A stretch of DNA of 64,000 nucleotides from Rhodamnia argentea (taxonomy: Eukaryota > Streptophyta > Magnoliopsida > Myrtales > Myrtaceae). The notes beneath the pieces were generated by a model. The model made no database searches. It had not been told where the DNA came from and saw only the letters and a program-made list of their open reading frames with translations. The stretch is from the NCBI RefSeq assembly GCF_020921035.1, contig NC_063156.1, forward strand, positions 558,001 through 622,000, read 5' to 3'. The first letter of the stretch is position 1. The number at the start of each line of letters is the position of its first letter. Positions 13,001 to 24,385 of this stretch are shown in pieces. Position numbers and translations under genes: made by a program.

Positions 13001-16000
13001 TTTCTCCATTATCAATTTTGTGTGGATTCTTTTCCGGTGAACCATGGCCCCAGGAACTTGCCCCAGCTATGGTATAAAAAATATTGAATCCCTGATATCT
13101 ATGGAACTGTAGCTAACAGTAACCTGTGATCAGGTTTTTGAATCTGTTGAGAGAGGCATACTTGGTAGTGCAAGCAATCTGTGCCGAATCTTGTCAAATA
13201 ATTTTAGGTACTTGAGTGTTCCCAAATAAGGATGACAGCATAACTTGTTTAGTCTCTTTACTTCATTTTGTGCAGTAGGTTCTAATTTCCATGGTCCAAA
13301 TTATCAGCATCTTGGAGGCCTCGTGCATGTTAACCAGTTACACTAGTACATTTTGCACTTTGGAGTTTGGAGGTCACTGACACGCCTTATTGTAATATTA
13401 TGCTTAGAAAATGTGGAAAGGCTCATGCAGAGTATATTCTTACAGTTGCTACGTGTCATATATTGATGTTTTCTGGATTTGATTACTCTTGCACTGTGAA
13501 AGTGGTTTCATACTTCAAAGCCGATCTACTCAGAAGAATAGAGATGCTCATATGCAATAGGCAACAAATCTCTATTTGGAGTTCGCTTCCATAGATTTAA
13601 CTAGTTTTTCTTTTCTAGTCCTTTATTCATTTGATATCCTCATGCATCCAAATAAATGAAAGAGGAAAGTTCAATAAGCACCAGCACTTGATACTTTGGA
13701 GTGGGACTGGGTATGCCTTGTTGGCACAGGCGACTGTCAAAGAGGGATTATCTGTAGACTTGAATGTACATTTGATTCTGCATAAACACTTATACGAGCT
13801 GTCATTGGATATTATGTTTTTATTTTCTATGGTTTTGCTTTGGAATTCCCTTTTGCATTAATTTGAGTATCTCATTTTGCAGATCTGTCTACATGCACAG
13901 TTTCTGTTGTGACTCCAGCAACATTTGATGGCTCAAAAAAGTTTGTGGCTGCCTGTACACTTTATCACGATAAAGGTCCAGGACCTTGGCTTAGGAAGAC
14001 TAGTCCTGATGCATGGCTAACTTCAGGTATAGATGAGGCCATTGATGGTGCTGATGGTGCAACTCAGGACCAGGGGGATATATATTGTGTGGTTTGCTAT
14101 GAAAGTGGTGCACTTGAACTGTTTGATGTGCCTAACTTCAGTTGTGTTTTCTCTGTGGATAAATTTGTGTCTGGAAAGATGCATCTCGTTGATACCTTTA
14201 TGCAAGAACTTGATGATTCTCAGAAAGGAATCTTGGTAGGTTCTGACGATTCTGCCGGCCCAGGGAAGAAAGAAAATGCACAGAATACTAAGGTTCTAGA
14301 GTTGGCCATGTATAGATGGTCTGGACAGCATAGCCGCCCTTTCCTTTTCGCAATATTGAATGATGGCACAATACTTTGTTATCATGCCTATTTGTTTGAA
14401 GGTTCAGAAAGTGGTATAAAAAATGAAGTTGCGGATCCTAATAACAATTTTATTAGCAAAGGCAACAGTAGTGGTTCCAGGCTTAGAAATCTTCGATTCT
14501 TACACGTCGCCTTGGACACATATACAAGAGAAGAGATGACCGTAGGAAGCTCGTGCAATAGAGTTACGTTCTTCAAGAACATTGGGGGATATCAAGGTTT
14601 GTTTCTTTCTGGTTCAAGACCTGCTTGGTTCATGGTTATCAGAGAGAGGCTTCGAATTCATCCACAGGTTTGGACACCTTGTTTTTGTTAGTGACAATGG
14701 TATTTGGAGCAATCGAACCGTTTAGATGCATATTTCTAGAATATCAAATGTCCTTTGTGGAAAAATTCCACTTGATAGTCCTATTATTTGATTAAAATAC
14801 TCTATACGATTATTCTTGTCTGTTACCGTTTATGTATATGCATACTAGAGCTTAATTAGCTTCAATTTAGTCTACGGTTTCATGTTAATGAGTTTTCTCA
14901 AAGATGAATAATTGCTACTTCGCACTGACATAAGCCAGCACTCTTTATTGATGTTGTCCAAGTACATTTTCCTTCCATCATTTTATCTTCCAACTTTGAC
15001 GGATCTTTTCATAAGACGGAAAATCGCTCTTATTACTTTTGCTGCTTCATCCTTTATGGATGAAGTCTGGAGGCTTCTCTTCCTTTGGTGCAACAAACTA
15101 ATCAAATTCTTAAAAGTTTTGCTGTTAGGTGGCTTATCATAGGTTCCATCTTTCTAGTTTTTATTTTGTCTGGAGCATCTGACTGTGCTAACTTTCATGC
15201 AGTTATGTGATGGATCAATTGTCGCGTTCACTGTTTTCCATAATGTGAACTGTAATCGTGGGCTCATATATGTGACCTCCCAGGTTAGTGCATAGCATTT
15301 GCTGACTGATTATGTGCAATATCAGGTTATAAATCTCCTCCTTTTTTCCCTCTAAAATGTTTTGACATTCCAGGGTGTTCTAAAAATTTGCCAACTGCCA
15401 TCTAATTCAAGCTATGACAACTATTGGCCGGTACAAAAGGTATCCACTACTAAAATGCAAATCAATCTTCTTGCTTATGATGCCAGTGATCAATTACCTT
15501 TTATCAGATTCCACTGAAAGGAACTCCACATCAAGTTACTTATTTTGCCGAGAAGAATCTGTACCCACTTATAGTTTCAACTCCAGTAAGTAATGCTTAA
15601 AACATTTTCTCCCTCACATCCTTTTCTCCAGTATTGCGGATGTATTGGAACCTCTTGTGTCCTTCTGCATAACATGTAATGCAAAGTTTATATGCATTTT
15701 GTGATGTGCATGTCAATTGAATACTCTCTTTCTGCCAGCAATGCACATGCATATCCTTGTTAGATGATGATGTTTGTTTTTTCTACAGTTGCATACATGG
15801 AAGTAGTGTCATGACTTAAGAGTGGCTGGTTGATGATGTGGTCGTTTCTTTGGAGTTTTCTTGTTGTCGAATTGTCAAAACGTGTCTATTGGAGTTTGCT
15901 TGGTTTGTTTCCCCCTGCTAAACTCCACAGCCTTAAGCATGATGTTTTTGCTGGTAATGTTAAGTTGCATCATCAACCTCCCTTTTCTAAGGTTTTCTAC

Positions 16001-19000
16001 TTCTAATGGGTTACTGTTGGGCATCCACATTTCGATTCTCTTTTGAATTTAAGATGTGATACGTGAGATACTCTTACTATGCAGTTTGAGGTCTGATTGC
16101 ATCTGGTCCATCTTTGCTTATCCAGGTTCATCGGCCATTGAATCAAGTTGTCTCATATCTTGTTGATCAAGAAGTTAGCCATCAGATTGAAAATCATAGT
16201 CTAAATCCTGATGACCTACACCGAACTTATGCAGTTGATGAGTTTGAGGTTCGGATCTTGGAACCAGAAAAGTCTGGAGGACCTTGGCTGACTAAGGCTA
16301 CAATTCCCATGCAAAATTCTGAGAATGCATTAACCGTGCGTGTTGTAACGCTGCTTGTAAGTCTGAACCTTGTCAACTGAGCTGTATTTTACTCTTTTGA
16401 TTTTTTCTCTCCTGCTGCCATTTTTCCAAAGGAAAGTTGGTCTTTGGAAGTGTCATTTAGATGCATGTAAAGGTAAAATGCTTTTGTCCATTTAAGTCAT
16501 CCTTTATTGTGGGTATATTGCTTATTAAATTATAACATGGCAGAATATGACGACAAAGGAAAACGAGACACTTTTAGCTATTGGAACTGCTTATGTTCAA
16601 GGTGAGGATGTTGCTGCAAGAGGGCGCATACTTTTGTTTTCTATGGGGAAAGACGCTGACAATCCTCAAAGTGTGGTATGTCTTTGAGCCGGATAGGAAA
16701 ACCATCAATCAAATCTAATGTCTCCCTGTTCTTCGTACCAATCATATGGAGATTGTCAATGATCATTCTAGATGGTTATTCATTATTATCACATCTTTTC
16801 TTGTAATGGTGAACATATTGTGTTGTGGTTCATACTCATTATCGACAAGAAAGCATGGGGTCTCATGAATAGCTACTGCCATATAATATCTCTTTCTCTT
16901 GTAATTGAGGGATGTAATGAGAATTGCGAGCTGCTAATTATAGTGGAATCCTTTACTAGATGTAGCTCTAATTTAAGGGTGAACCAAGATAAAACCTTAT
17001 GTCTCGATTTCTCTTTCTTGTTTTTTATGCTTTACTTTGTGCGCCGAATTCTAATAGAATGTGGAACAGGATAGTCTTGGATGTTACCATTTCTGCTTGG
17101 TGTATTAATGCTGACTCTGGCAGCGTCTTTTCCAGGTTTCAGAGGTTTACTCAAAGGAATTGAAGGGTGCTATATCTGCTGTAGCCTCACTTCAAGGCTA
17201 TCTGTTGATAGCTTCTGGTCCCAAGATAATTTTGCACAAATGGAGTGGAACGGAATTGACTGGTGTAGCATTTTTTGATGCCCCGCCTCTACATGTTGTT
17301 AGCTTGAATGTTGTATGTGTGACTTCCTTAACTTTTCTTCACCTCCTTTTTATCTGAGTATCAGTCTGGAGTGTCTCTTATTGCTATTTTTTATGTGAAA
17401 GGGCTTCTAAATATGATGTCTGAGAAGGCCTGGATGCTTTTTGTCATAGTTACTCAACTGTAACCGAATGTGACTATTCTCTTGCAAAATAAATGCTGTC
17501 AGTTGGGAGGAATTTGCTGTAATTTTTCTCCTCACTCGTGCCTCTGCATGTGGTTTCAGGTTAAGAATTTTATTCTACTTGGTGACATCCACAAGAGCAT
17601 ATACTTTCTCAGCTGGAAAGAACAAGGCTCTCAGCTTAACTTGTTGGCCAAAGATTTTGGTTCCCTGGATTGCTTCGCAACAGAGTTTCTAATTGATGGA
17701 AGTACGTTGAGTCTGATTGTATCTGATGAACAAAAAAATGTTCAGGTTAGGTCACTGCCTATGCTTGTTGAGTTTGTTTGTTCTTGCTTGACTAAGGTGA
17801 GGTTAGGTCACTCCCTATGCCTTTCCCTGTTGCTTGACATGTTTGAACGGATGAGGTTTTTAAAGATTAGACCTGCATTGTCTAGATTTTTGCTCACTCA
17901 GGACTCTCACCATGATGTTAATTACCTTTAGCAGCTGGTTGGTGGATTCTCATTCCTTCTGTGAAGAATTAACCTTATCCGCCTGAATGATGACCCTTGT
18001 GTTGTCCTCGAGTACTGAAATATTCCAGTTATCACAAATGAGAGCACATAAAGGAAACAAACATGATTTAAAGTAAACCAAAAGAAGCAGTATTGCTTGA
18101 ACTATTATCACTAATGACCCAAAAGAAAGAAGCAGCATATCTAGTCTAGATTTAGATGCGGGGACTAATGTTTTGAGCAAAATATCTTGTATGTGATGGA
18201 CTCAATGAAAACGGATGAAATTGATTGATGAACAAATTAATGAACGGAACCATTTTCAGTGTAGAATCTTGCACATGGGTTCTGAGAATGGTTGAAATTA
18301 ACAATTAAAGAAATTTTCAAGTTGACTTGAGAGTTAGCATTTACAGTAGAAAATAGAGGATGCCTATTTACTTTGCGTGAAAATAGTACTCCAACTAAAA
18401 TGCTTGGCTATTAACATGGAAGTTCCTATACCTTTTCAATAAGCAGGTGTTCTATTATGCACCCAAAATGTCTGAGAGTTGGAAGGGCCAGAAACTTCTC
18501 TCGAGGGCAGAATTTCATGTGGGTGCTCATGTGACAAAATTCATGCGGTTGCAGATGCTTCCTACTTCATCTGGTCAAAGTGGTCCTACTCCTGTTTCGG
18601 ACAAGACCAACCGGTTTGCTTTGTTATTTGGTACCCTAGATGGCAGCATTGGCTGCATCGCTCCTCTTGATGAATTAACATTCCGTAGGCTCCAGTCACT
18701 ACAGAGAAAGCTTGTTGATGCTGTTCCCCATGTTGCTGGCTTAAATCCAAGATCCTTCCGCCGTTTCCGCTCTGATGGGAAAGCACATCGACCGGGCCCC
18801 GACAGTATTGTTGACTGTGAACTACTTTACCAGTAAGTTTTATTTCCCATCTGCGTTCTTATCAGTTCTTGAAAATACTCGTTCTGTATTGATTTATCTA
18901 GTTGGAAGAATATGCATGCGTATGCATAAATACATAAAATCTAGTAAGGTAGGCTCATAAGCATGTTTTTTACATTTTTCTGATGATGTAGCAGGTGGCT

Positions 19001-19328
19001 ACACTTTTTGGTGCTTTACTATCTCACCAACAGTTTGATTGTAGACCTCTGTTCGGGCCTCCACCACATAAAGCACTCTGTGTATTGTTGTTGGTCACAA
19101 TGATTTTTCATATGTCATGCATATAAAGCAAAATAAGCATCTGTACGTTTCTAAGTCGCAAAAAGCTATATGTTCCAGGGCTAATTAAGTTGTCTCGAAT
19201 GATACATTTGCAGTTACGAGCTGCTCTCCTTGGATGAACAATTGGAGATTGCACACCAGATAGGAACAACTCGCTCACAGATTCTGTCGAATTTGAATGA
19301 CCTTGTTGAGGGAACAAGTTTTCTATGA
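1062..19328 (+). CDS. CPSF160: Cleavage and polyadenylation specificity factor subunit 1 (CPSF160)
   Basis: Largest CPSF subunit. With WDR33/FY and CPSF30 it forms the nuclear module that recognises the poly(A) signal during pre-mRNA 3' processing. The start reads MSFAAYKMMHWPTG, as in Arabidopsis CPSF160. Coding exons: 1062-1375, 3063-3209, 4252-4405, 4956-5091, 5538-5683, 6420-6515, 6687-6739, 7218-7349, 7849-7900, 7984-8103, 8269-8403, 8823-8951, 9144-9221, 10115-10249, 11504-11598, 12589-12779, 13883-14667, 15203-15283, 15374-15439, 15508-15585, 16126-16356, 16544-16675, 17136-17312, 17560-17745, 18447-18832, 19214-19328. They sum to 4350 nt (1449 aa; Arabidopsis about 1442) with phase kept at every junction. 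Features: beta-propeller-type repeats throughout, a basic KRLRR stretch near residue 461, and the C-terminal CPSF_A domain in exons 21-26, ending GTSFL. The gene looks intact. Several introns hold repeats. Confidence 0.97.
10310..10846. mobile_element. Mutator-type MITE in CPSF160 intron 14
   Basis: A 519-bp element at 10319-10837 has terminal inverted repeats that begin GGGTTAATACC and run for at least 50 bp at roughly 85 percent identity. It is flanked by an exact 9-bp direct repeat, TTTCTTATT, at 10310-10318 and 10838-10846. A 9-bp target duplication is typical of Mutator-like elements. It has no coding capacity. The interior is built of degenerate repeats of a CAAATTTAYCCCAAACTGGTA-like unit on both strands. 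Confidence 0.85.
11925..12420. repeat. Degenerate tandem duplication, about 255-bp period, in CPSF160 intron 15
   Basis: The block starting near 11928 (TGGGGTGATTCTAC, then TTACATTCACTTC) recurs near 12183 (TGGGGTGATCCACC, then TTACATTCACTTTC). Both copies continue with similar CAGTCTGC and GTGCTGTCTAACTTA or TTGCTGTCTAACTTA stretches. Copies differ by many substitutions and small indels, so the duplication is not recent. Confidence 0.7.
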
Positions 19329-20100
19329 GATGTGACGGCAGGTTTGGGGAGGAAATATGAGGGTAATTCAACCAGTGAGCTGTCGGCCCGTGAGCTCGTG
19401 AGCCAAGGTATTTGCCAACCTCGGCAGTTCATGATGTAAATATCTCATCAGCTCATTGGGGAGAGTTCGTGTATCGTGCAAGAATCACTACAACATGAAG
19501 CAATTTGAGGAGTACAATTGAGGATTAAGGTGAATCTTGAGCCCCGTGGGGTTGAGTTTAGTAACTGGATGGTTTCCTTGTATTTCGTCCTCCAAGACTA
19601 GTCACTAGTTCTGGTGGTCCCTCGCTATTCAAGAAACATTACTGCTGCTGTTTTTATAATAATAAGTATGTCGAACGGCAATGTCATGATAAAACCAACA
19701 ATACTGAAAAAAGAAGAAGAGACAAAAGTATTCATAACAGTGGAGTTTTTAATCAAATAGTGAAGATATAAAATGGGCTAATTTAGTCAAATATCCGTAT
19801 CTGCCACCTGTTCTATCGTTTTTCACTTCGGAATGAAGAATGGAGAGCAAAACAAATATGCTTCACACTTTCTCTTATCAACGGCTAACAAACGACAAGA
19901 TAACGATAGTTTAATTTTTAGTTGATGTAGTTTCTTTTGTAAATCGAGCATTTATTTCATTATTTCACAAATAAAAAAGTCAATGTCGTCACGTAGATCG
20001 AACTCCTCCCTGTTGCAAATTGTGAATAATACCACTCGAGAAAAGTAATTTGTACTATAGAAAATTAAAGAAACAAAGCAGTATGGGCAGCATGTCCCTT
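19329..20100. other. CPSF160 3' UTR and AT-rich spacer
   Basis: After the TGA at 19326-19328 a 3' UTR probably extends to near 19670, where AATAATAAG could serve as a poly(A) signal. The remainder is AT-rich spacer with no gene that I can recognise. Confidence 0.5.
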
Positions 20101-20104
20101 GGGA

Positions 20105-20812
20105 CTACTATCAAAAAAGTCCTAATCTAACCGCATTAGTATAAATTTAGTGAACCTTTTAATTGGACTAATTTCGTCTTAAAACTTTTTTGCTTTGCTA
20201 TCATTTCAAACCTTTCGATGGATTTTGGCTGAAAATCGCTGATGTGAATAACATCCATCTTACCCGGCGCATCAATCGTTGACATGGATAATTTTTTTAA
20301 TAAAACATTTTAAAATTTTTTTTCATTCACTATGACTAGCTAGGGTCATTGGAACCCTTACAGGCGAGGGTTGGCTGGCCATTGAAGGCTGCTGGGTGAA
20401 AGTTGACCGGCTCTCGCCATATTTGGGCGAGATCTTTCGCAGACTCGTCCGTAGCCAACTAGGTTGCGATGACCCTAGGCGAGGCCATCACGGCCTCGAA
20501 GGTTCTCTCTTAGGGACTTTGCGGCTGCGGTCCTCGCCTAGATTTGGCAAGGGTTCCGGCAATCCTAGCCATCCAAAGTGAATGAAAAAAATAATAATTG
20601 AAAAAACTTTTAAAAAAAAATAATTTAAAAATATTTAAAAATTGACCGGCGACGATATCAACGATTTTCAACCAAAATTGGCTAGACGTACTGAATTGAT
20701 ACTAATGCAAAAATGTTTAGGACTAAAAATTGATCCAGTTGAAAGGTTTACGATTGAATTGGTACAAATGCAATAATTTTAGGACTTTAGGAAGGATGAT
20801 TCACCCAATTTT
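20105..20812. mobile_element. Inverted-repeat non-autonomous element, family A copy 1
   Basis: The ends are inverted and related: the left end has ATCAAAAAAGTCCTAA, and the right end has the reverse form with TTTTAGGACTTTAGG. Inner arms carry paired blocks such as AAAATCGCTGATGT on the left and ATATCAACGATTTTC on the right. A GC-richer core at 20340-20580 yields short spurious open frames. It shares its terminal words (TTTAGGACT, GAATTGATACTAATG) with the elements at 21253, 27853 and 60250. There is no transposase. Confidence 0.65.
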
Positions 20813-21244
20813 CAAGGTGTTACATATCCTGTAATTTTCTATTTTCATTTCACTCAATGGAAGTATCTAACATGGCATTAGTGATCAACCGCATTCAAAT
20901 GTCTTTTTGAGTCTCGTATTGGTTCACATTTGTATGGTAGTCTCCGGATGGAATCAATGAATATTATGAAGATTAAAGCATGTTTCAATTGAGGGGAAGC
21001 ATCCACCAAGGAAATAACGTTAATTGACTCCATTGCACGCATAGATTTTTTTTAACGAGTTTCATAGATTGTGTACTTTGCTCATTTCTTTTTTGGCCAG
21101 ATACTTTGCTCATTGCAATGCAATAATAATGGCGACATGATGACATCATTCAGCCAAAAGAAAAAATTGAATACAGCCTTAAATTAATCAAAGCTATTGC
21201 ACACCTACATAAACCGACATTGAGTAAATGTAATTAATGAGCAT

Positions 21245-22195
21245 ATAATCCCGGGAAAATCACTAAAAAAGTCCAAAATCTATTGCAACTATGCTAATTC
21301 AGTCATAAATTTTTTTTTGTATCAATTCAATCCTAAACTTTTTACAATTATGCCAATTCAGTCCATCCGGTCAAATTTGGCCGGCCGGCGATGACGTGGA
21401 CGCTGGCCGGCGGCGGTCATCTGGCGACATAATATTTTAATATTTTTAAATATTTTTTAATTTTCTTTTTCAATTTTCTTTTTCAATTGTTTTTTCCTTC
21501 CCTCTTCATCTTCTTCCCCTGCAGCAAGCAGCTTTGGCACTCTGGAATGTAATCTTGTCCTACGATGTCCATCACGAGCGGCTTGGAAAAATACCAATGT
21601 CTCGATAGTGAACGTGAAATCCACCTCGCTAGGGGCCGGGCGAGACTCCACCTTGCCACAGCTGGGCGAGGCTCGTCGCGCCGGCCCGGATCTCGGGAGG
21701 TCTCGGCCTATCTCGCCCGGCCATTGCCGGACCAAGCAGGCCCGGGCGACGGTGAGGTCGAGCCTCACCATGGCTGGGCGAGGCTCGACATCGCCAGATC
21801 CGAGCTAGCGAGGCCCGATCTCCCGTGGCCCCAATGAGGTAAGCCTTGCCTAGCCATGCCGGTGGCCGGCGGGGCAAGCTTCACCCGAGGCGGGTCGTTG
21901 GCCAAAGGAAGAAGACGAAGGGCCAAAGGAAGAAGACGAAGGGCTAGAGGAAGAAGATGAAGAGGGAAAGAAAAAAAAAGAAATAAAATAATAAAAAATA
22001 TTAAAATAATGTGTCACCGGACACCCGACGCCCGCCGGCGTCCACGTAGCGTTATCTGGGCAAATCTAGTCGGATGGACTGAATTGATACAATTGCGAAA
22101 TGTTTAGGACTGAATCGATAAAAAAAAAGTTTAGGACTGAATTGGCACAATTATAATATGTTTAAGACTTTCTTGGTAATTTTTCCCATAATCTC
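21245..22195. mobile_element. Inverted-repeat non-autonomous element, family A copy 2
   Basis: An element at about 21253-22187 has inverted arms of roughly 180 bp, including GCCAATTCAGTCC on the left and GGACTGAATTG on the right, and begins GGGAAAA and ends TTTTCCC. Flanks ATAATCCC (21245-21252) and ATAATCTC (22188-22195) match at 7 of 8 positions and are likely the decayed target duplication. The core at about 21570-21900 is GC-rich and holds overlapping open frames on both strands with no recognisable product. Near its right end a short GAAGAAGACGAAGGGC-type repeat occurs three times (21900-21960). Confidence 0.75.
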
Positions 22196-22680
22196 TCATG
22201 TAAGTACTAATAAATGTATTCGACAATAGCATGCAATCTCTTACTCGCTTTCTTCTTTACTTTTCCTGGCCTGTTCTTACTGTTCTTCAGAGAACGCATG
22301 TGACGGCTGTGGATGTAATATTGCGATAAGAACGAGATTTCGCTTAGTGGGATCATTTTTACTAAACAAAAAGGGTTATAGAGGGACCCCCGTAATAACT
22401 AATAATAGTTGTGTGCCGTTATAATGACATGTTAAATTTTCTCCAAATTCTTTATTTATTTAAGGATCGGGTAAGGTGATTTTTATTCCTGACTTTTCCA
22501 CTTAAATTTTTTGAAAGTTACACTTTGACTTTTATTTTAGCTAGAATTACATAAATACTTTGTGAAATACTCGAATTTTGACATGTACAACTGCATTTGT
22601 TTTCTCGTGATTTATTTATTATCTAAAACTTCCAAATAGACTTTGCCTTTTCAATTCTATTGAACACCAGCTTAAATAGC
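22196..22680. other. AT-rich spacer
   Basis: I see no gene, RNA or clear repeat structure here. Confidence 0.5.
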
Positions 22681-22985
22681 CTTTTGGGCATAAGGACACA
22701 TCAAGTGTCAATATTTGTATATGACGCTCATTTTGGTGTCAGTATTTTTTTTGGGATCACTTAAGTGCCAAAACGGAGAAAAAATGATCATTTTAGTGCC
22801 AACGACGAGAAATTCTGACAACTTCACCCGAGTTGGCACTTAAATAATTATTTTTAAAAAAATTAGCACTTCAATGATCCAAAAAACGATTACTTTAGTG
22901 CCAACGACAATAAATTCTGGCGATTTGATCGGAGTTGACACTAAAATAATAATTATTTTTTAAAAAAATTGGCACTTAGCCACGG
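22681..22985. mobile_element. Fragment of the element family found complete at 50077
   Basis: The left end (AAGGACACATCAAGTGTCAA, then ATTTTGGTGTCAGTATTTTTTTT) matches the terminal arm of the 50077-50975 element (AAGGACACCTGAAGTGTTAA). The following 200 bp repeat the 'TTTAGTGCCAACGACGA' theme twice. A matching right end is not obvious, so this is probably a truncated copy. Confidence 0.6.
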
Positions 22986-23200
22986 TGTTAATAAGACGGG
23001 AGAGATAGAAGTGGAAGTAAGTATAACCACTTCTTATGTAGTTATTTTAATATACTTTGAATAAAGGCAAGCATAAAGGCACATAAAATAAAATCTACCA
23101 AATAGACAAATTTAATAAAATTGCACAATAATTAAAGATATTATAATATAAAGTAAAGTGTAAAATTAGAGTTAAGAGATAGGTATAATTAGTTTAAGAG

Positions 23201-23610
23201 AAAATTTCAAATAAGGGTACGAAATACTCTCCTTTGTCATGTAAAAGCTTAAAGTGAACCTTATTTCAAATAAAAGCCCGAAATGCCATTTTTGTTTTAA
23301 ACAAGGGCCTAATCAAGAGCATTTTGGTCACTTTTTTTTTTTTTTCATTTTTTCCCATTTCTCTTTTTCTTTGTTTTGGCCGACCACGACGACCCTTGCC
23401 TAGATCCGGCGAGGGCTACTCTCGTCGGCCGTGAGCCCTCGCCTTTCGAAATAAAGAAAAAGAATGAAATGGGAAAAAAAAGAAAAAACAAAAACAAGGA
23501 AAAAAGTTTTAAAATGAAAGGACGAAAATGTCCATGATCTAATCATTCTTTGAAATAAAAAAGACATTTTAGATTCTTATTTGAGATAATATCTTCTTGA
23601 GTCCCTTATT
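23201..23610. mobile_element. Small inverted-repeat element
   Basis: The left arm has AATTTCAAATAAGGGTACG and the right arm has the inverted TTCTTATTTGAGATAA. Inner arms include CATTTTTTCCCATTTC (left) against GAAATGGGAAAAAAAAG (right), around a GC-rich core at 23380-23450. It is non-coding. Similar AAATTTCAAATA words occur at 63879, near the window end. Confidence 0.6.
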
Positions 23611-24385
23611 TTAAAAAAAAAAAATGAAAAAGCTGTAAGCTTTTCCAAAAAATAAAAAACTTACCAAATTTCTGTTATTCAATTACGAGCGTAGATATTT
23701 TCCTTTTTAATTATCTCCGGTGGCTCCTGCGTTCGTGGTTTTGCCTCTGAATTTCTTCTTTTTGCGCGGCGATCTGCTTAAAACAATCGAAGTGCCATTC
23801 TTTCCTTCCTTCCCTCCCCGATATCTCGCTGGTTTCGTTGAGCGATCCTGATTCTAGCCATCTCCATCTGGCTCTCTCTTCCTCATCGTCCGCTTTCTCT
23901 TTCGCATCTTCCCCCCCCACGCCGACGCGCCACCTTCCTCTCCACCTTCTCTGCAACCCCATCTCATCGATTGCTTCATCGTGTTTTTTTCTAGGTGCTT
24001 GGCTCTTAAATCTGATCCCCGCACTTTGGATTTTGCGTTCTATCATTGCGAGGATCGGCCTCTCCCCGGAATCCCTTCTCAGCTCAGGGTCGAGATTTCT
24101 GGGCCCTTGTTCACCTGAATAGCTCCTGTATTAACTGCTACGAGCAAAATTATCCGCTTCGCTTGCTCGAGAGTGGTTTCTCGTGGCGGCTCATCGGCTG
24201 AATCGGATATTGCCGGAGATTCGTCCTATTCTGGGAAATTTTAAGATCCTGGGTGGCGATTCGGGTCGGTGGTAATGTAGCTTATGGATGAAACTTGTGG
24301 GTAGTTTGAGGATTAACTTGCCAAAGAAAGACGCATTTCCTCTTTTGTGGTTGAGTTGGAAATTGGGTTCGATTTTGGAAAAGCC
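23611..24385 (+). promoter_or_regulatory. Upstream region and 5' UTR of the TBL gene
   Basis: AT-rich to about 23700, then a pyrimidine-rich leader (TTCCTTCCTTCC at about 23803-23814) up to the ATG at 24386. Two short open frames on opposite strands at 23711-24122 have no recognisable product. Confidence 0.4.

Noticed and set aside
21457-21877. Four overlapping GC-rich frames on both strands
   Set aside because: They are low-complexity Ala/Arg/Pro/Gly products of a transposon core bounded by inverted arms.
24347-24385. Upstream extension of the TBL reading frame
   Set aside because: The extension has only a GTG start; the first ATG (24386) directly precedes the expected short cytosolic tail and membrane anchor.
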